Source: an uncultured Clostridia bacterium
GTDB lineage: Bacteria; Bacillota; Clostridia; TANB77; CAG-508
Assembly (NCBI GenBank): GCA_947623465.1
Contig: CANQGU010000004.1
Coordinates: 18,090-82,089, forward strand
Direction: 5' to 3'
DNA length: 64,000 nt
Shown here piece by piece: positions 26,521-36,094 of this stretch; the first letter of the stretch is position 1, and each line of letters starts with the position of its first letter. The position numbers were made by a program, and so were the translations under genes. The notes below the pieces were generated by a model, which ran no database searches, had not been told where the DNA came from, and saw only the letters and a list, made by a program, of their open reading frames with translations.

Positions 26521-26561
26521 AAAGGAGGATTATGTTAGAATAACCTAACATATAAAGCCAA
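26521..26561 (+). promoter_or_regulatory. Unusual folD leader: ribosome site, three-codon mini-ORF and hairpin
   Basis: A perfect AAAGGAGG (26521-26528) precedes ATG-TTA-GAA-TAA (26532-26543), not the folD start. The arms ATGTTAG (26532-26538) and CTAACAT (26545-26551) form a hairpin between this site and the folD ATG at 26562, which has no close ribosome site of its own. Confidence 0.6.
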
Positions 26562-27383
26562 ATGGAATTATTATTAGAGGGAAAACCAGTTGCAGAAAAC
26601 ATAAAAAAAGACTTTGAAGAAAAAATAGAAAATTTAAAACAAAAAAACAAAATACCATATATAGCAGTATTGGGAATAGCAGGAGACGAAGCAAGCTTAA
26701 CATATATAAAAAAAATAGAAAAAAATTGTACAAAATATGGAATAAAGTTTTTGCTAAAACTTGCATCTTCAGAAGAAGAATTTATAAAAAATTTTAATGA
26801 AATAAAAGAAAACAAAGAAATTACGGGAATAATGTTTCAAGAGCCCTTGCCAAAAAAAATATCAAGCTTAATAAACGAAATACCACCAGAAAAAGACATA
26901 GAAGGTGTAAGCATAAACAATATGGGAAAATTATTTTTAGGAAATACTAACATTAATATTCCATGTACAAGTAAGGCAGTAATAGAAATATTAGAATACT
27001 ATAAAATTGACCTAACAGGAAAAAATGTAGTAATTGTAGGAAGAAGCAACATTGTAGGAAAACCACTTATTCCACAATTTTTAAACAAAAATGCAACAGT
27101 TACAGTATGTCACTCAAAAACAAAAAACATAGAAGAAATATTAAAAAATGCAGATATAATTGTAATGGCAATAGGAAAAGCAAAATTCTTAAAAAAGAAT
27201 ATGATAAAAGAAAATGCAATATTAATAGATGTAGGCATAAATTTTGAAGACGGAAAAATGGTTGGAGATATTGACTTTGAAGATGTAAAAGACAAAGCGT
27301 ATGCAATAACTCCGGTACCAGGCGGAATAGGAGTTGTTACAAACAGTTTGCTTATAGATAATATAATTAAGTCAGTAAAATAA
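26562..27383 (+). CDS. folD: Methylenetetrahydrofolate dehydrogenase (FolD), cyclohydrolase residues apparently replaced
   Basis: 273 residues; oxidises methylene-THF to methenyl-THF in cytoplasmic one-carbon metabolism. Visible motifs: SLTYIKKIEKNC (substrate helix), MFQEPLPKKI, PPEKDIEGVSINNMGKL, the Rossmann VVIVGRSNIVGKPL, ATVTVCHSKT and the terminal ITPVPGGIGVVTNSLL. By-eye alignment places the family's catalytic Lys (Y-x3-K) at Ile52 here, with Lys at 51 instead, and the second Asp of the KDVDG motif is Glu. In characterised FolD these residues carry cyclohydrolase activity, so this may be a dehydrogenase only, paired with the adjacent FchA-like protein. Confidence 0.92.
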   Translation: MELLLEGKPVAENIKKDFEEKIENLKQKNKIPYIAVLGIAGDEASLTYIKKIEKNCTKYGIKFLLKLASSEEEFIKNFNEIKENKEITGIMFQEPLPKKISSLINEIPPEKDIEGVSINNMGKLFLGNTNINIPCTSKAVIEILEYYKIDLTGKNVVIVGRSNIVGKPLIPQFLNKNATVTVCHSKTKNIEEILKNADIIVMAIGKAKFLKKNMIKENAILIDVGINFEDGKMVGDIDFEDVKDKAYAITPVPGGIGVVTNSLLIDNIIKSVK

Positions 27384-27404
27384 ATTATAATAAAAAATAC
27401 TTTA

Positions 27405-27440
27405 AATAAGATCATTATTTTTTATGATCTTATTATTTTT
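27405..27440 (+). terminator. Terminator of fchA-folD
   Basis: AATAAGATCAT and ATGATCTTATT arms followed by T runs. Confidence 0.85.
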
Positions 27441-27517
27441 TAAAAAATTCCGAAAAGCATATTGAAATCATAATTTGTAGACGAATTTAAATTATTTAAA
27501 AATATTCAAAATTTTTA

Positions 27518-27546
27518 TTGACATTTAATCTAATTTGGGATAAAAT
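27518..27546 (+). promoter_or_regulatory. Promoter of the sortase gene
   Basis: TTGACA (27518-27523) and TAAAAT (27541-27546), 17-base spacer. Confidence 0.75.
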
Positions 27547-27621
27547 ACAGAAAAGATAATCTTAAAAGGATTATTCTTAAAAAGGAATTGTTCTAGAAAA
27601 AAGCTGTATTTATATTGAAAC

Positions 27622-27679
27622 AAGGAGGTGAGCATTTATTTAGATGTGTTAATAGGGAGGTGAGTATTTATTAGATGTG
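27622..27679 (+). repeat. Duplicated ribosome-site/start segment before the sortase gene
   Basis: Two near-identical copies of GGAGGTGAG-(C/T)-ATTTATT...AGATGTG occur in tandem (from 27623 and 27657). The first leads to short stops; the second leads into the sortase GTG start. Confidence 0.6.
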
Positions 27680-28348
27680 AAAACAGGAGTTCCGCATAAT
27701 CGTGGTAAAAGATACAAAGAAAAAAAATTAAATAAGAAAAAAATCTTTGGAGTAATATGCATTGTAATTTTAATTATAGTAATTTCTATTGTTTCGTATG
27801 GTTTACTAAAAAATGACAATCCAACTAATCAAACAGAAGAAAATCCTATGAATACAGCTGAAGAAAATGATATTGACGAAAATATAAATAATACAGAAGA
27901 ACAAGAAGAACAACAAGAACCAGCAGTTGATGAAACGATAGGAAGTGATTTACCAGATACAATGGGGAATTATAAGGTTATTGGTGAACTCGTAATTGAC
28001 AAAATAGGTGTAAAAAATAATATACTTAGTACTGTCGATGGGTTAGATGTATCAGTAACTAAATTTTATGGTCCAACCATAAATAGTCCGGGTAATTTTT
28101 GCATAATTGGTCACAACTACACTAAAATGCTCAAAAGATTGAAAGAGCTAGAAGTAGGTGACACTTTTTACGTAATAGGTAAGGAGGAACATACAAAGAT
28201 TACATATAAAATTTACAACATATATACTTGCAATCCAAAAGATTTAAAATGTTTAAATCAAAACAAAGATGGTAAAAGAGAGGTAACTCTCATAACCTGT
28301 AATCCGGGAGGATTAACAAGACTAATTTGCAAAGCAAAGGAAGTTTAA
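27677..28348 (+). CDS. Sortase, class not certain, heading the cohesin/dockerin cluster
   Basis: A 223-residue membrane-bound transpeptidase that covalently attaches sorting-signal proteins to the cell wall. One N-terminal membrane segment (about 23-44) is followed by an acidic linker (about 48-92, rich in Glu/Asn/Gln) that spans toward the wall. The catalytic domain has His146 in IIGHNY, Cys208 in TLITCNPGG and Arg215 in TRLICKAKE: the full triad. The GTG start is preceded by GGGAGGTG. It lies 66 bases before cohesin gene A with no terminator between them, so they are probably co-expressed. The best-supported substrates are the six cohesin proteins ending in IxQAG. Confidence 0.88.
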   Translation: MKTGVPHNRGKRYKEKKLNKKKIFGVICIVILIIVISIVSYGLLKNDNPTNQTEENPMNTAEENDIDENINNTEEQEEQQEPAVDETIGSDLPDTMGNYKVIGELVIDKIGVKNNILSTVDGLDVSVTKFYGPTINSPGNFCIIGHNYTKMLKRLKELEVGDTFYVIGKEEHTKITYKIYNIYTCNPKDLKCLNQNKDGKREVTLITCNPGGLTRLICKAKEV

Positions 28349-28354
28349 AAAAGA

Positions 28355-28380
28355 TTGCACAAAATAGCGAAATTGTGCAA
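28355..28380 (+). promoter_or_regulatory. Conserved palindromic leader element, unit A
   Basis: Arms TTGCACAA (28355-28362) and TTGTGCAA (28373-28380), perfect, with the 10-base spacer AATAGCGAAA. It is followed by the conserved leader GATGAAAAAATAAG and GGAAGG before the start codon. It lies between sortase and cohesin A. Confidence 0.8.
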
Positions 28381-28414
28381 TGATGAAAAAATAAGAAAAA
28401 GGAAGGTAATAAAA

Positions 28415-29068
28415 ATGAAAAAAATATTATTAAGTTTAATAGCTACATTGGTAGTATTATTAGTAGCAACAACAAGCGTAAATGCTGCAAGTTTATCAGC
28501 ACCATCACAAGTTAAAGAAGGAGATATAGTTACAGTAACTGTAAATGTAGATGAAACATCTGAATTAGTACAATTTGTTATGACATATGATTCAAGTGTA
28601 TTTGAATATGTAGAAGGTTCAGCTACAGGAATTGGTGGATCACCAACAGTAGGAATCCCACAATTAGGAACAATTAAATATGTTGTTACAAAAGTAGGAA
28701 ACAAAACAGAAGGAACTGTAACATTACAATTTAAAGCATTAAAAACATCAGCAGCTGTACCATTTACAATATCAAATTTCGTTTCAGAACCAGAACAATC
28801 TGCACCAAGTGCTGCATCAGTATCAGTAGTTGAAAAAGAAACAGGAAATCCACCAGCAGGAGGAAGTGAAACAGAAAATCCAACAGGAGATACTGAAACA
28901 GAAACAGGATCAGGAGAAGAAGAAAAAGAAAAAGAAAGTGGTAAAGTTGGAACAAATGGAAAAGTAATAACAGAAATACCACAAGCTGGAGCACCAGTTA
29001 TAGTAGGAGCAATTGTTTTAGTTGTAGTAGCAGGAGCTGTTGTAGCAACAAAAAAATTTGCTAAATAA
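28415..29068 (+). CDS. Cohesin-like, sortase-anchored surface protein A
   Basis: 217 residues. Signal peptide MKKILLSLIATLVVLLVATT, cut near VNAAS. One cohesin-type beta-sandwich domain (about 24-145): PSQVKEGDIVTVTVNVD, FVMTYDSSVFEYVEGSATG and EGTVTLQFKALK are the recurring cohesin strands. A low-complexity Glu/Thr/Gly linker (about 148-180) follows, then the sorting signal IPQAG, a hydrophobic stretch and KKFAK. The ATG at 28415 follows GGAAGG; the longer frame upstream lacks a site and would bury the signal peptide. Role inferred: wall-anchored receptor for the dockerin of the next gene. It groups with cohesin F (both IPQAG). Confidence 0.8.
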   Translation: MKKILLSLIATLVVLLVATTSVNAASLSAPSQVKEGDIVTVTVNVDETSELVQFVMTYDSSVFEYVEGSATGIGGSPTVGIPQLGTIKYVVTKVGNKTEGTVTLQFKALKTSAAVPFTISNFVSEPEQSAPSAASVSVVEKETGNPPAGGSETENPTGDTETETGSGEEEKEKESGKVGTNGKVITEIPQAGAPVIVGAIVLVVVAGAVVATKKFAK

Positions 29069-29125
29069 TAAGTTATTAAATTTTAATTTGAATATAAAAA
29101 ATTGTACTTTTAGGAGGAATGAAAA

Positions 29126-32100
29126 GTGAAAAAGAATTTAAAATATATATCATCACTTGTACTAGCAGGAATGCTAGTTGGTACTATAGGAGCAACATCT
29201 TTTGCTGCAGATCATGTAAAACCAACAGGACTTGGAATATACAATAAATTACTACCAACAACAAAAAATGTTGTACCATACCTATTAGATAGTGCTGAAG
29301 ATAGTTTAACTATCAAAGATTTAAAAGGTGATTATTCTACAATGTCAGCTTTTAACGATAAAGCTATTGCATCAGAAGATACTAAAGTGACAACAGGAGA
29401 TACATTTACTCTATCAAATGGAGAAAAATATACAGTAGTTGTATATGGAGATGCAAAACAAGATGCAATTGTTAATGGTCAGGATGCATTATTAGCAGAA
29501 AAATATTTTGCTGGAGATGCAGAAACAGTTGCAAAATTAGATGGTAATGAGGCAATAAAAGAAGCTGTAGATGTAGTAAATGATGGCGTAATAGATGGAC
29601 GTGATTCACTAGCTATTCAAAAATTCTGGGCCTTAGGTGAAAAACTAGATGTAAAACTAGAAGAAGAAAAAGTTGAATATGAATATGAAGTAACAATAAA
29701 TGATAATAATATTGTTAATACTGAAAATCAAACAAAAAGCAAAGCAACAATAAAACTAAAAAAAGAACTTGAAGAAGACCTTACTGGAGCTAAATTGGTA
29801 GTTATAAAAGCTGATGGAAAAGATGGAACTGTTATAGCATCAAATATAACAATTCCAAGAAAAACAAGTGAAATTGTTGTACCAACAGCATCAACATCGT
29901 ATTATAATCTTTCAAGTCAAACAAACTACCCAGATGGAGAAATCAAAGCTAAATTAGTTGATAGTAAAAATAATGTTTTAACTGAATTTACATTTAACAA
30001 ACATACAAAAGAAATAGCAACTGATGGCGTTGGAAATGTAAAAACAGATCGTAACGGAACACATACTGCAAATCTAACTTTAGATACTTATGGTGATAGT
30101 AAAGTTGTTAAAATGTATTATGTACCTGTAGAATATACAGATGCTACTACACCAGGTACAGCAGCTGAAATAGGAGATTTCGATTTTGAAAAAGGACCTT
30201 ATGTTGATGTAAAAGATGGTAAGGTTGATAATCAAACTATATTAACTGATTTAAAAAATAAGAAAGCGTATGATTTATACTATGTATTAGAAGATGAATA
30301 TGGAAGTAGATCAGCAGTATTAGGACCTGTAACAATAACAACAGATGAAGGAATAACTTCAGCAAGAAAAGTTGCTAATGTTAAAGCTCCTGAACTAGAA
30401 AAAGAGGGAACAGCAGCTAATGCAAAATTTACTTGGAAATTTGAAGACAAAAACGCTCTAGTAAGCGAAAAATTCACAGTTACAGTTTATAAAGATGGCA
30501 AAGTTGTAGGTGAAGCAAAAGATATAACTGATATGGAAATATCTGTTGCAGATTTAAAATCTAAAGCTAAAGTAGATATGGCAGTACCAGGAACATATAA
30601 AATTGCTGTATCAACACAAGGAGATACAAAAACAACACCTTCAGAACCAGCTGAATCAAATGAAGTAACTGTTGGAGAATATAAAGCAGTTCAAAATGTT
30701 AAATTCAATTATGATAGTAAAACTTCTACAAAAACTTTATCTTGGGAAAGCGATTATGCTAAAGAAGATATAAGAGATTATGAAGTAAAATTATATACAA
30801 TAGATGCTAATGGAAATAAATCAAATACTCCTACTAGAACATTATATACAGCAGAAAAGAGCATTGATATTACAAGTTATGTAACAGATACAGTTATATA
30901 TCAAGCAGAAGTTAGCATTAGAGCTAAACAAAATCAATTAGCAATGATTTCAACAGATAATTCAAAAGCAGAGTCAGAGAAATTCTTTACAATAGGAGCT
31001 CAAAGCATATCTGTAAAATCAACAACAACTAATTCTGCTACATTAAATTTAACACCACAAGTAAATGTTGCTGGAAAAACAACAGTATATACAGTTGAAG
31101 TTTATGAAGTCACAGGTGAAGATGGATGGACTAGTGGAAAAGTTAATTACCTAACAACTAAAACTGTTACAGTTGATAAGAAAACAGGAGACTTCGTTGT
31201 AGATGGACTAGAGAGTGGAAAAGAATATGCATTTATTTTAGTAGCTCAAGTTGATGGTGTAGAAGGTAAATCACCTTTCGGAAGTTCTGCACAAGGTACT
31301 ACAAAGAAAGAAATGCCTGAAATAACTGAATATAAGGTACTTGATGACAACAGTAAGACAGGAAATAAAGAAATTGCTAAAACAACTAATGGTATTTCAA
31401 TAGATGGAGTAGAATACACAAATCTTACTGATTATGATGCAAACCTAACAAAGGTTAGAAACATTGTAGATATATTAGCTAAAGATGATGTAATTACTTA
31501 CACTTCTGAAAAAGTTACTGTTGAATTACATAACAGATCAGCTACAAGAGCATTTGGTGCAACAGTTGAAGGTATGGACCTTGATTTAGTTGGAGATGGT
31601 TTCTCAAGAGCAATTTCAACAACAAATGGTAAAGCTCCTAAGACTGTAACTTTAAGTGGTGAAGCAATCTTCAATATTAGTGGTTTAAATGTAGCAACTG
31701 ATGGTGGTAAGATAGTACTTAAGAGTTCATCTGATGTTACAGGAAATAAAGCGGTAGAAGTTGCAGCTAGTTCAAATGTTAAAATAAACGGTGTTGATGT
31801 AACTGTTTCTAAAGATACTAAAATCAAAGCTACAGGAACAAAATTTGAAGTAACAGCTAATGATAGCACAAATGATTTAACATTTAATAACCCAACAGGT
31901 GGTGTAGAAATTACTTTAGTAGGTGAAGAAGGATATGGTTCATCACAAGACGGTGCAATAAAAATCACTGCCAATGGACCGGTAAAAGTAAGCGGATCTA
32001 TTGCTGGTAACCAACTAAATGTTAAGAGTGACCTTGATATAACTGTAACTGATGGAACAGTTGATATTAAGAACCCTGAGTTAGCTGGAAATAAAAACAT

Positions 32101-32434
32101 AACTGTAAATAAAACAAAAGACAGTAGTAGTGATGTAAAAGTAACAGCAAGAGCAAATACAAAAGCTCCATTTGCTTTAAGTGGAATTGAACTTAAAGAA
32201 TATGATGTAAAAGATACTGCTGATAAAGCTGTACTTGATTCTATCACTGGTGTTGTAGATGCTGACGACGATACAACAGCTGAAAATGTTGCAAAATTAA
32301 ATGCATATCTTGCATCATTTGGAATAAATGGTACAAAAGCTAAAATAACTGTTTCTAAAGATTCAGAAGATATTACAATTGATTTTGCAGATGCTGATAA
32401 AGTTGAAAGTCAAAACATTAAGAATATCAAATAA
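29126..32434 (+). CDS. Large secreted dockerin-bearing fibre-like protein A
   Basis: 1,102 residues, GTG start after AGGAGG. Signal peptide (cut near ATSFAA, about residue 28). Dockerin at about 103-172 with two calcium-loop repeats: loop 1 D109-D120 (DAKQDAIVNGQD), loop 2 D149-D160 (DVVNDGVIDGRD), recognition residues NGQDAL/DGRDSL. Fibronectin-III/Ig-like modules follow (about 185-745, for example VKFNYDSKTSTKTLSWESDY and FVVDGLESGKEYAFILVAQV). The C-terminal beta-rich, solenoid-like domain (about 750-1102) has repeated short strands such as ITVTDGTVDIKN. No catalytic domain and no wall anchor are visible. Probably displayed on the surface by binding cohesin A. Confidence 0.8.
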   Translation: MKKNLKYISSLVLAGMLVGTIGATSFAADHVKPTGLGIYNKLLPTTKNVVPYLLDSAEDSLTIKDLKGDYSTMSAFNDKAIASEDTKVTTGDTFTLSNGEKYTVVVYGDAKQDAIVNGQDALLAEKYFAGDAETVAKLDGNEAIKEAVDVVNDGVIDGRDSLAIQKFWALGEKLDVKLEEEKVEYEYEVTINDNNIVNTENQTKSKATIKLKKELEEDLTGAKLVVIKADGKDGTVIASNITIPRKTSEIVVPTASTSYYNLSSQTNYPDGEIKAKLVDSKNNVLTEFTFNKHTKEIATDGVGNVKTDRNGTHTANLTLDTYGDSKVVKMYYVPVEYTDATTPGTAAEIGDFDFEKGPYVDVKDGKVDNQTILTDLKNKKAYDLYYVLEDEYGSRSAVLGPVTITTDEGITSARKVANVKAPELEKEGTAANAKFTWKFEDKNALVSEKFTVTVYKDGKVVGEAKDITDMEISVADLKSKAKVDMAVPGTYKIAVSTQGDTKTTPSEPAESNEVTVGEYKAVQNVKFNYDSKTSTKTLSWESDYAKEDIRDYEVKLYTIDANGNKSNTPTRTLYTAEKSIDITSYVTDTVIYQAEVSIRAKQNQLAMISTDNSKAESEKFFTIGAQSISVKSTTTNSATLNLTPQVNVAGKTTVYTVEVYEVTGEDGWTSGKVNYLTTKTVTVDKKTGDFVVDGLESGKEYAFILVAQVDGVEGKSPFGSSAQGTTKKEMPEITEYKVLDDNSKTGNKEIAKTTNGISIDGVEYTNLTDYDANLTKVRNIVDILAKDDVITYTSEKVTVELHNRSATRAFGATVEGMDLDLVGDGFSRAISTTNGKAPKTVTLSGEAIFNISGLNVATDGGKIVLKSSSDVTGNKAVEVAASSNVKINGVDVTVSKDTKIKATGTKFEVTANDSTNDLTFNNPTGGVEITLVGEEGYGSSQDGAIKITANGPVKVSGSIAGNQLNVKSDLDITVTDGTVDIKNPELAGNKNITVNKTKDSSSDVKVTARANTKAPFALSGIELKEYDVKDTADKAVLDSITGVVDADDDTTAENVAKLNAYLASFGINGTKAKITVSKDSEDITIDFADADKVESQNIKNIK

Positions 32435-32450
32435 TAAAAATCTAAAAATT

Positions 32451-32485
32451 ATAACCACCCGTAAACAGGTGGTTATGATTTTTTA
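32451..32485. terminator. Terminator shared by convergent units A and B
   Basis: ATAACCACC and GGTGGTTAT arms with T/A-rich flanks on both sides. Confidence 0.8.
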
Positions 32486-32538
32486 TTTAAAGATATTCCA
32501 TTTTAACGTATACTAAAACAAAATTTTAGTCTATATTA

Positions 32539-35500
32539 TTATTTAAGACCTCCAATTGTAACTGAATCTAGTGTAACTACACTACCTGCAGGTAATGTTA
32601 TTGTAACACCTTCTTGATTAGCAGTAACATTTGAAACTTTAGCGCCTATACTCATTAAACTTGAACCAAAAGCATTGAAGTAATTTACTAATTGAGTTAG
32701 TTTATCATTATTAAGATCTTCAATGTCTGTTTGAGATAATGCTCCAATTGTTTCACCTGCAGAGTCTTTAATCACAGTTCCTTCATCTCTTAATGCTTTT
32801 AATTGTTCAATTGTATAAGGTAAAATTTCTTTATTGCTTAAATCTATTGGAGATGTTAATTTAGTTCTTGCTGTTATTGTTTTTGCTACACTTTCAGCTG
32901 TTGTTGAAACAGTAATTTCTTTAGTTCCTGTTAATTGTCCTTGAGAAGTTGTATCGAAAGTAATGCTTCCATTTGTTGTAGCAATTGATAATTCAGCTCC
33001 TACATTTGCTTTTTCTGTTGCTTTAATTGTTACATCTGCATTTGATTCTATCGTAACTTTTCCTACTTGAGTTTTTCCAATTGTTGCATCTCCATCAAAT
33101 TCAACAATTAATTCATTTCCTGATTTGTTATTAATTGATATCGTATCATTTCCTACTTCTTTTACAGTTAAAACTCTCTTAGATGATGCTATAGAAAGAG
33201 TTGCATCTAAAGCAGCAGTAGAATGAATTTCTATATCATCTATAGTAGCTGACGCACCAGCTACAACATTTACTTTTACACTATCGGAATTTGATGAAAT
33301 ATCTGTTTTAACTTTTACACCATTTTCTAATGTAAATTTAGATGTAGATTCTTTATTAATTTTGAACAATCCTCCATTTAAGATAATTTCTTTAGCATTT
33401 TCTGAAACAGCTTTGATGTCTTGTTCATAATTATTTCCAATTATTTCAACTACTCTTCCTTGGGCATTTATCTGTCTATCATTCCCACTTGTTGCAACAT
33501 TAGCTGCTTTTACTTTAATTTTATCCTCAGTCATAGAAACAATTGTGTCACCTTCATTTAATGATCTAATAAAATAACTTACTGATGGCATTCCTGTTGG
33601 CGCACCTGAAAGCAATTTCATAGGATCATAATATGTTTCAGCATGCTGTGTATCAACTTCTACACCATCAATGTATATTTCTTTGTTAGAACCTGCATAA
33701 ACTTTTCCACCTTCAGTAGCTTTTTTGTCAGTAGCTGTTTTAATAACTACTTTTCCTTCTAGTGAAGGTAAAGTTTTCTTAGTAAATTTTGCTGTTGCAC
33801 TTGATATTTTACTTCTTCCTTCTGCTTCATCTCCATCTATGTGAACTACTAAAACAAATTTGTATTCTGTATATGGTTTTAATCCATCAATTAGTATATC
33901 TCCATTTTTGTCAACTGTTACGTTTTTTCTTACACCGTCATCCTCTCTTGCAAAATGTTCTTCAGCTGTACTTGATGAAGTTTTGCTCCAAACTTCTACA
34001 TCATATGTTACTTCATTTCCTAATGCTTTTAATGTAGTATCTGTTGTAGTAGTTAGAGGTAATTTCATTGATGTATCTGTTATATTTATATCTACAGGTG
34101 TTAAAGTATTAATTACTAAGTTAAAGTAATCCTTTTCTGTTTCTGTTGGTTTTGAAGAGATTACTTTTCCTTTAGAACTATTTGCAGAAATTACAGCTTT
34201 ATAACGAATATTAGGGTTTGGAGTAAATGTTGATGATAAATCATGAACATCACTTAATTTTATTTCCGTTAAATTTTTAGTTATATTTTCGTTTTTAGAT
34301 GATTCACTTTGTTTATAATTTTTATTTATTGGATCATATTCATATATTTTTATTGTGTAACCATTAAAAGCTTCGTTTTCTACATCAGAATATTCATCCC
34401 ATTTCAAATATACTTCATCTGTTTCTTCATTTGTTTCAAAATGAATACCTGTAACTTCAGCTAATTGTGTTACTTCAAATTCAACTTTTTCTGTTTCCTC
34501 AGAATCAGCTGAAGTTCCGTTTATTTTATCTCCATTGGAAATAACTGATACTGAATATTTTCCTTTTTCTTTAACGATGGTAGCTAAAGTCTGAGTTGTT
34601 TCGGTTACATTATTTATTTCTCCTATTACTTCTCCTGCTTCATTATATACTATTACAGTATAATTAGTTGGAGGCACTGTTGGAGCTGTCCATTCAGCTG
34701 ATAAATTATCATTTATTTTAAGGTTTGTAACTTTTTCTTCTTGTTTTGCAGAAGAATCTTTTGGAACTACTGCATGATATACATTTTCTGCATAGTTTCC
34801 AACTGCATTTTCTACTACAAAGTTTACTACATATTTAGTATTGTTTACTAATGAAGTAATTCCATCTAATACACTATCAAATGAATTTCCTGAAACAGTC
34901 ATTAATTTAACATTATCTTTTTCTGCTGTCATAAATTTTTTTGAATTTGTTTCTGCATTTTCATTTTCTTCAACTGTGTAATATACTTTTACTATATCAC
35001 TTCCAGATTTTGCTTCGAATTTTAATCTAGCTTGTTCTGTTCCTTCACGTTTTGCACTTATTTTAGCTGCTTCTGGTTTAACTGTATTTACTGTTATCTC
35101 TGTTGTAGCTAGAACTTCTTTTCCGTCTTCAGATTTTAATTTTAATGTTATTTTTTTATCTTTAAGAACGTTTTCATTCACATCTTTCATAGCTGTTATC
35201 ATACTTGTAAAGTCTACAACTGCAACATCTGCTTCGTCAGCATATTGATTCATTTGTAAATCATCAACATTCATAGCATCTGATTCTTTACCTTCTTTAT
35301 TAATATATACTAATTGGAATTTAGTAAGTTTATCAACTTTTTTCTCAGTTGTAATTTTCATTGTACTTGTTGCAGAATTAGTATCATTTACAGTATTGTT
35401 TTCATTTACTGTAAAGTCATATTGACTTTGTACTGGTGGGTTTTCTTTATCCATTTCTGGTTCAGGATCTACTAATTTATCTGTATAACCTGTTTCATAT

Positions 35501-35973
35501 TCTGCTATTTTCACAACATCATCTATTGTTACTTTATTATCGTCATTTGCTACATCTGCTGCTTCATTTTCTGCATCTGTTGCTTCTGTTAATTCTGCTT
35601 CCATTTCTGCTACTTTTACAACATCATCTATTGATATTGTTCCTGAGCCATTTACATCTCCATATACTACTACTACATATTCCTTATCGTCTACTTTGAA
35701 TTTGCTTCCTGTTCCTAATACAGTATCATTTGATATTGGTGCATCTGCTGTTATATTTTTGTCTTTAAACGTATCACTTGCTTTTAAATCTCCCATTGTA
35801 ACTTTATCATCTATATTGTCTAATATAAATGCTGTTGCAGCTTTGTCTGCAACTTTGTATGTACCTAAATTTCTTGTTTGTACATCTCCTTCTGCTGCAA
35901 GTGTTGTTCCCATTATACTTGTTGTTAACATTCCTGCTACTGCTAATGATGATAAAAATCTAAAATTTTTCAA
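32539..35973 (-). CDS. Large secreted dockerin-bearing fibre-like protein B
   Basis: 1,144 residues, TTG start after GAGGAGG. Signal peptide cut near GTTLAA. Dockerin at about 98-162: loop 1 from D106 (DVNGSGTISIDD), loop 2 from D140 (DVANDDNKVTIDD), recognition residues SIDDVV/TIDDVV in both halves. Ig/fibronectin-like modules include KISAKREGTEQARLKFEAKS and LKINDNLSAEWTAPTVPP. The C-terminal domain, with IILNGGLFKI, closes with LVNYFNAFGSSLMSIGAKVS and VTANQEGVTITLP. Protein C is its closest relative over the C-terminal ~400 residues. No enzyme domain or anchor is seen. Confidence 0.8.
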   Translation of the reverse strand: MKNFRFLSSLAVAGMLTTSIMGTTLAAEGDVQTRNLGTYKVADKAATAFILDNIDDKVTMGDLKASDTFKDKNITADAPISNDTVLGTGSKFKVDDKEYVVVVYGDVNGSGTISIDDVVKVAEMEAELTEATDAENEAADVANDDNKVTIDDVVKIAEYETGYTDKLVDPEPEMDKENPPVQSQYDFTVNENNTVNDTNSATSTMKITTEKKVDKLTKFQLVYINKEGKESDAMNVDDLQMNQYADEADVAVVDFTSMITAMKDVNENVLKDKKITLKLKSEDGKEVLATTEITVNTVKPEAAKISAKREGTEQARLKFEAKSGSDIVKVYYTVEENENAETNSKKFMTAEKDNVKLMTVSGNSFDSVLDGITSLVNNTKYVVNFVVENAVGNYAENVYHAVVPKDSSAKQEEKVTNLKINDNLSAEWTAPTVPPTNYTVIVYNEAGEVIGEINNVTETTQTLATIVKEKGKYSVSVISNGDKINGTSADSEETEKVEFEVTQLAEVTGIHFETNEETDEVYLKWDEYSDVENEAFNGYTIKIYEYDPINKNYKQSESSKNENITKNLTEIKLSDVHDLSSTFTPNPNIRYKAVISANSSKGKVISSKPTETEKDYFNLVINTLTPVDINITDTSMKLPLTTTTDTTLKALGNEVTYDVEVWSKTSSSTAEEHFAREDDGVRKNVTVDKNGDILIDGLKPYTEYKFVLVVHIDGDEAEGRSKISSATAKFTKKTLPSLEGKVVIKTATDKKATEGGKVYAGSNKEIYIDGVEVDTQHAETYYDPMKLLSGAPTGMPSVSYFIRSLNEGDTIVSMTEDKIKVKAANVATSGNDRQINAQGRVVEIIGNNYEQDIKAVSENAKEIILNGGLFKINKESTSKFTLENGVKVKTDISSNSDSVKVNVVAGASATIDDIEIHSTAALDATLSIASSKRVLTVKEVGNDTISINNKSGNELIVEFDGDATIGKTQVGKVTIESNADVTIKATEKANVGAELSIATTNGSITFDTTSQGQLTGTKEITVSTTAESVAKTITARTKLTSPIDLSNKEILPYTIEQLKALRDEGTVIKDSAGETIGALSQTDIEDLNNDKLTQLVNYFNAFGSSLMSIGAKVSNVTANQEGVTITLPAGSVVTLDSVTIGGLK

Positions 35974-36094
35974 TTTTCTTTCCTCCTCATTATTTTTTAT
36001 TTATTATAGATTTTTGTTTTTTGCAAATTATAGTTTACTTTCTTTTTTCTAGGAAATTACTTTTGCTTGCAATTTCCTAGACCTTAATAACTAT

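Noticed and set aside
28355-28414. Longer N-termini for the cohesin proteins starting within the palindromic leader
   Set aside because: They would place about 14-20 charged residues before a perfect signal peptide and have no ribosome site, whereas GGAAGG sits correctly before the internal ATG in all six units.
31498-32247. A long open frame on the minus strand within large gene A (249 codons), and similar long antisense frames in the other large genes
   Set aside because: They lie opposite repetitive Thr/Val/Lys-rich coding sequence, have no ribosome sites and give low-complexity hydrophobic or Ser/Pro-rich products. They are shadows of the real genes.
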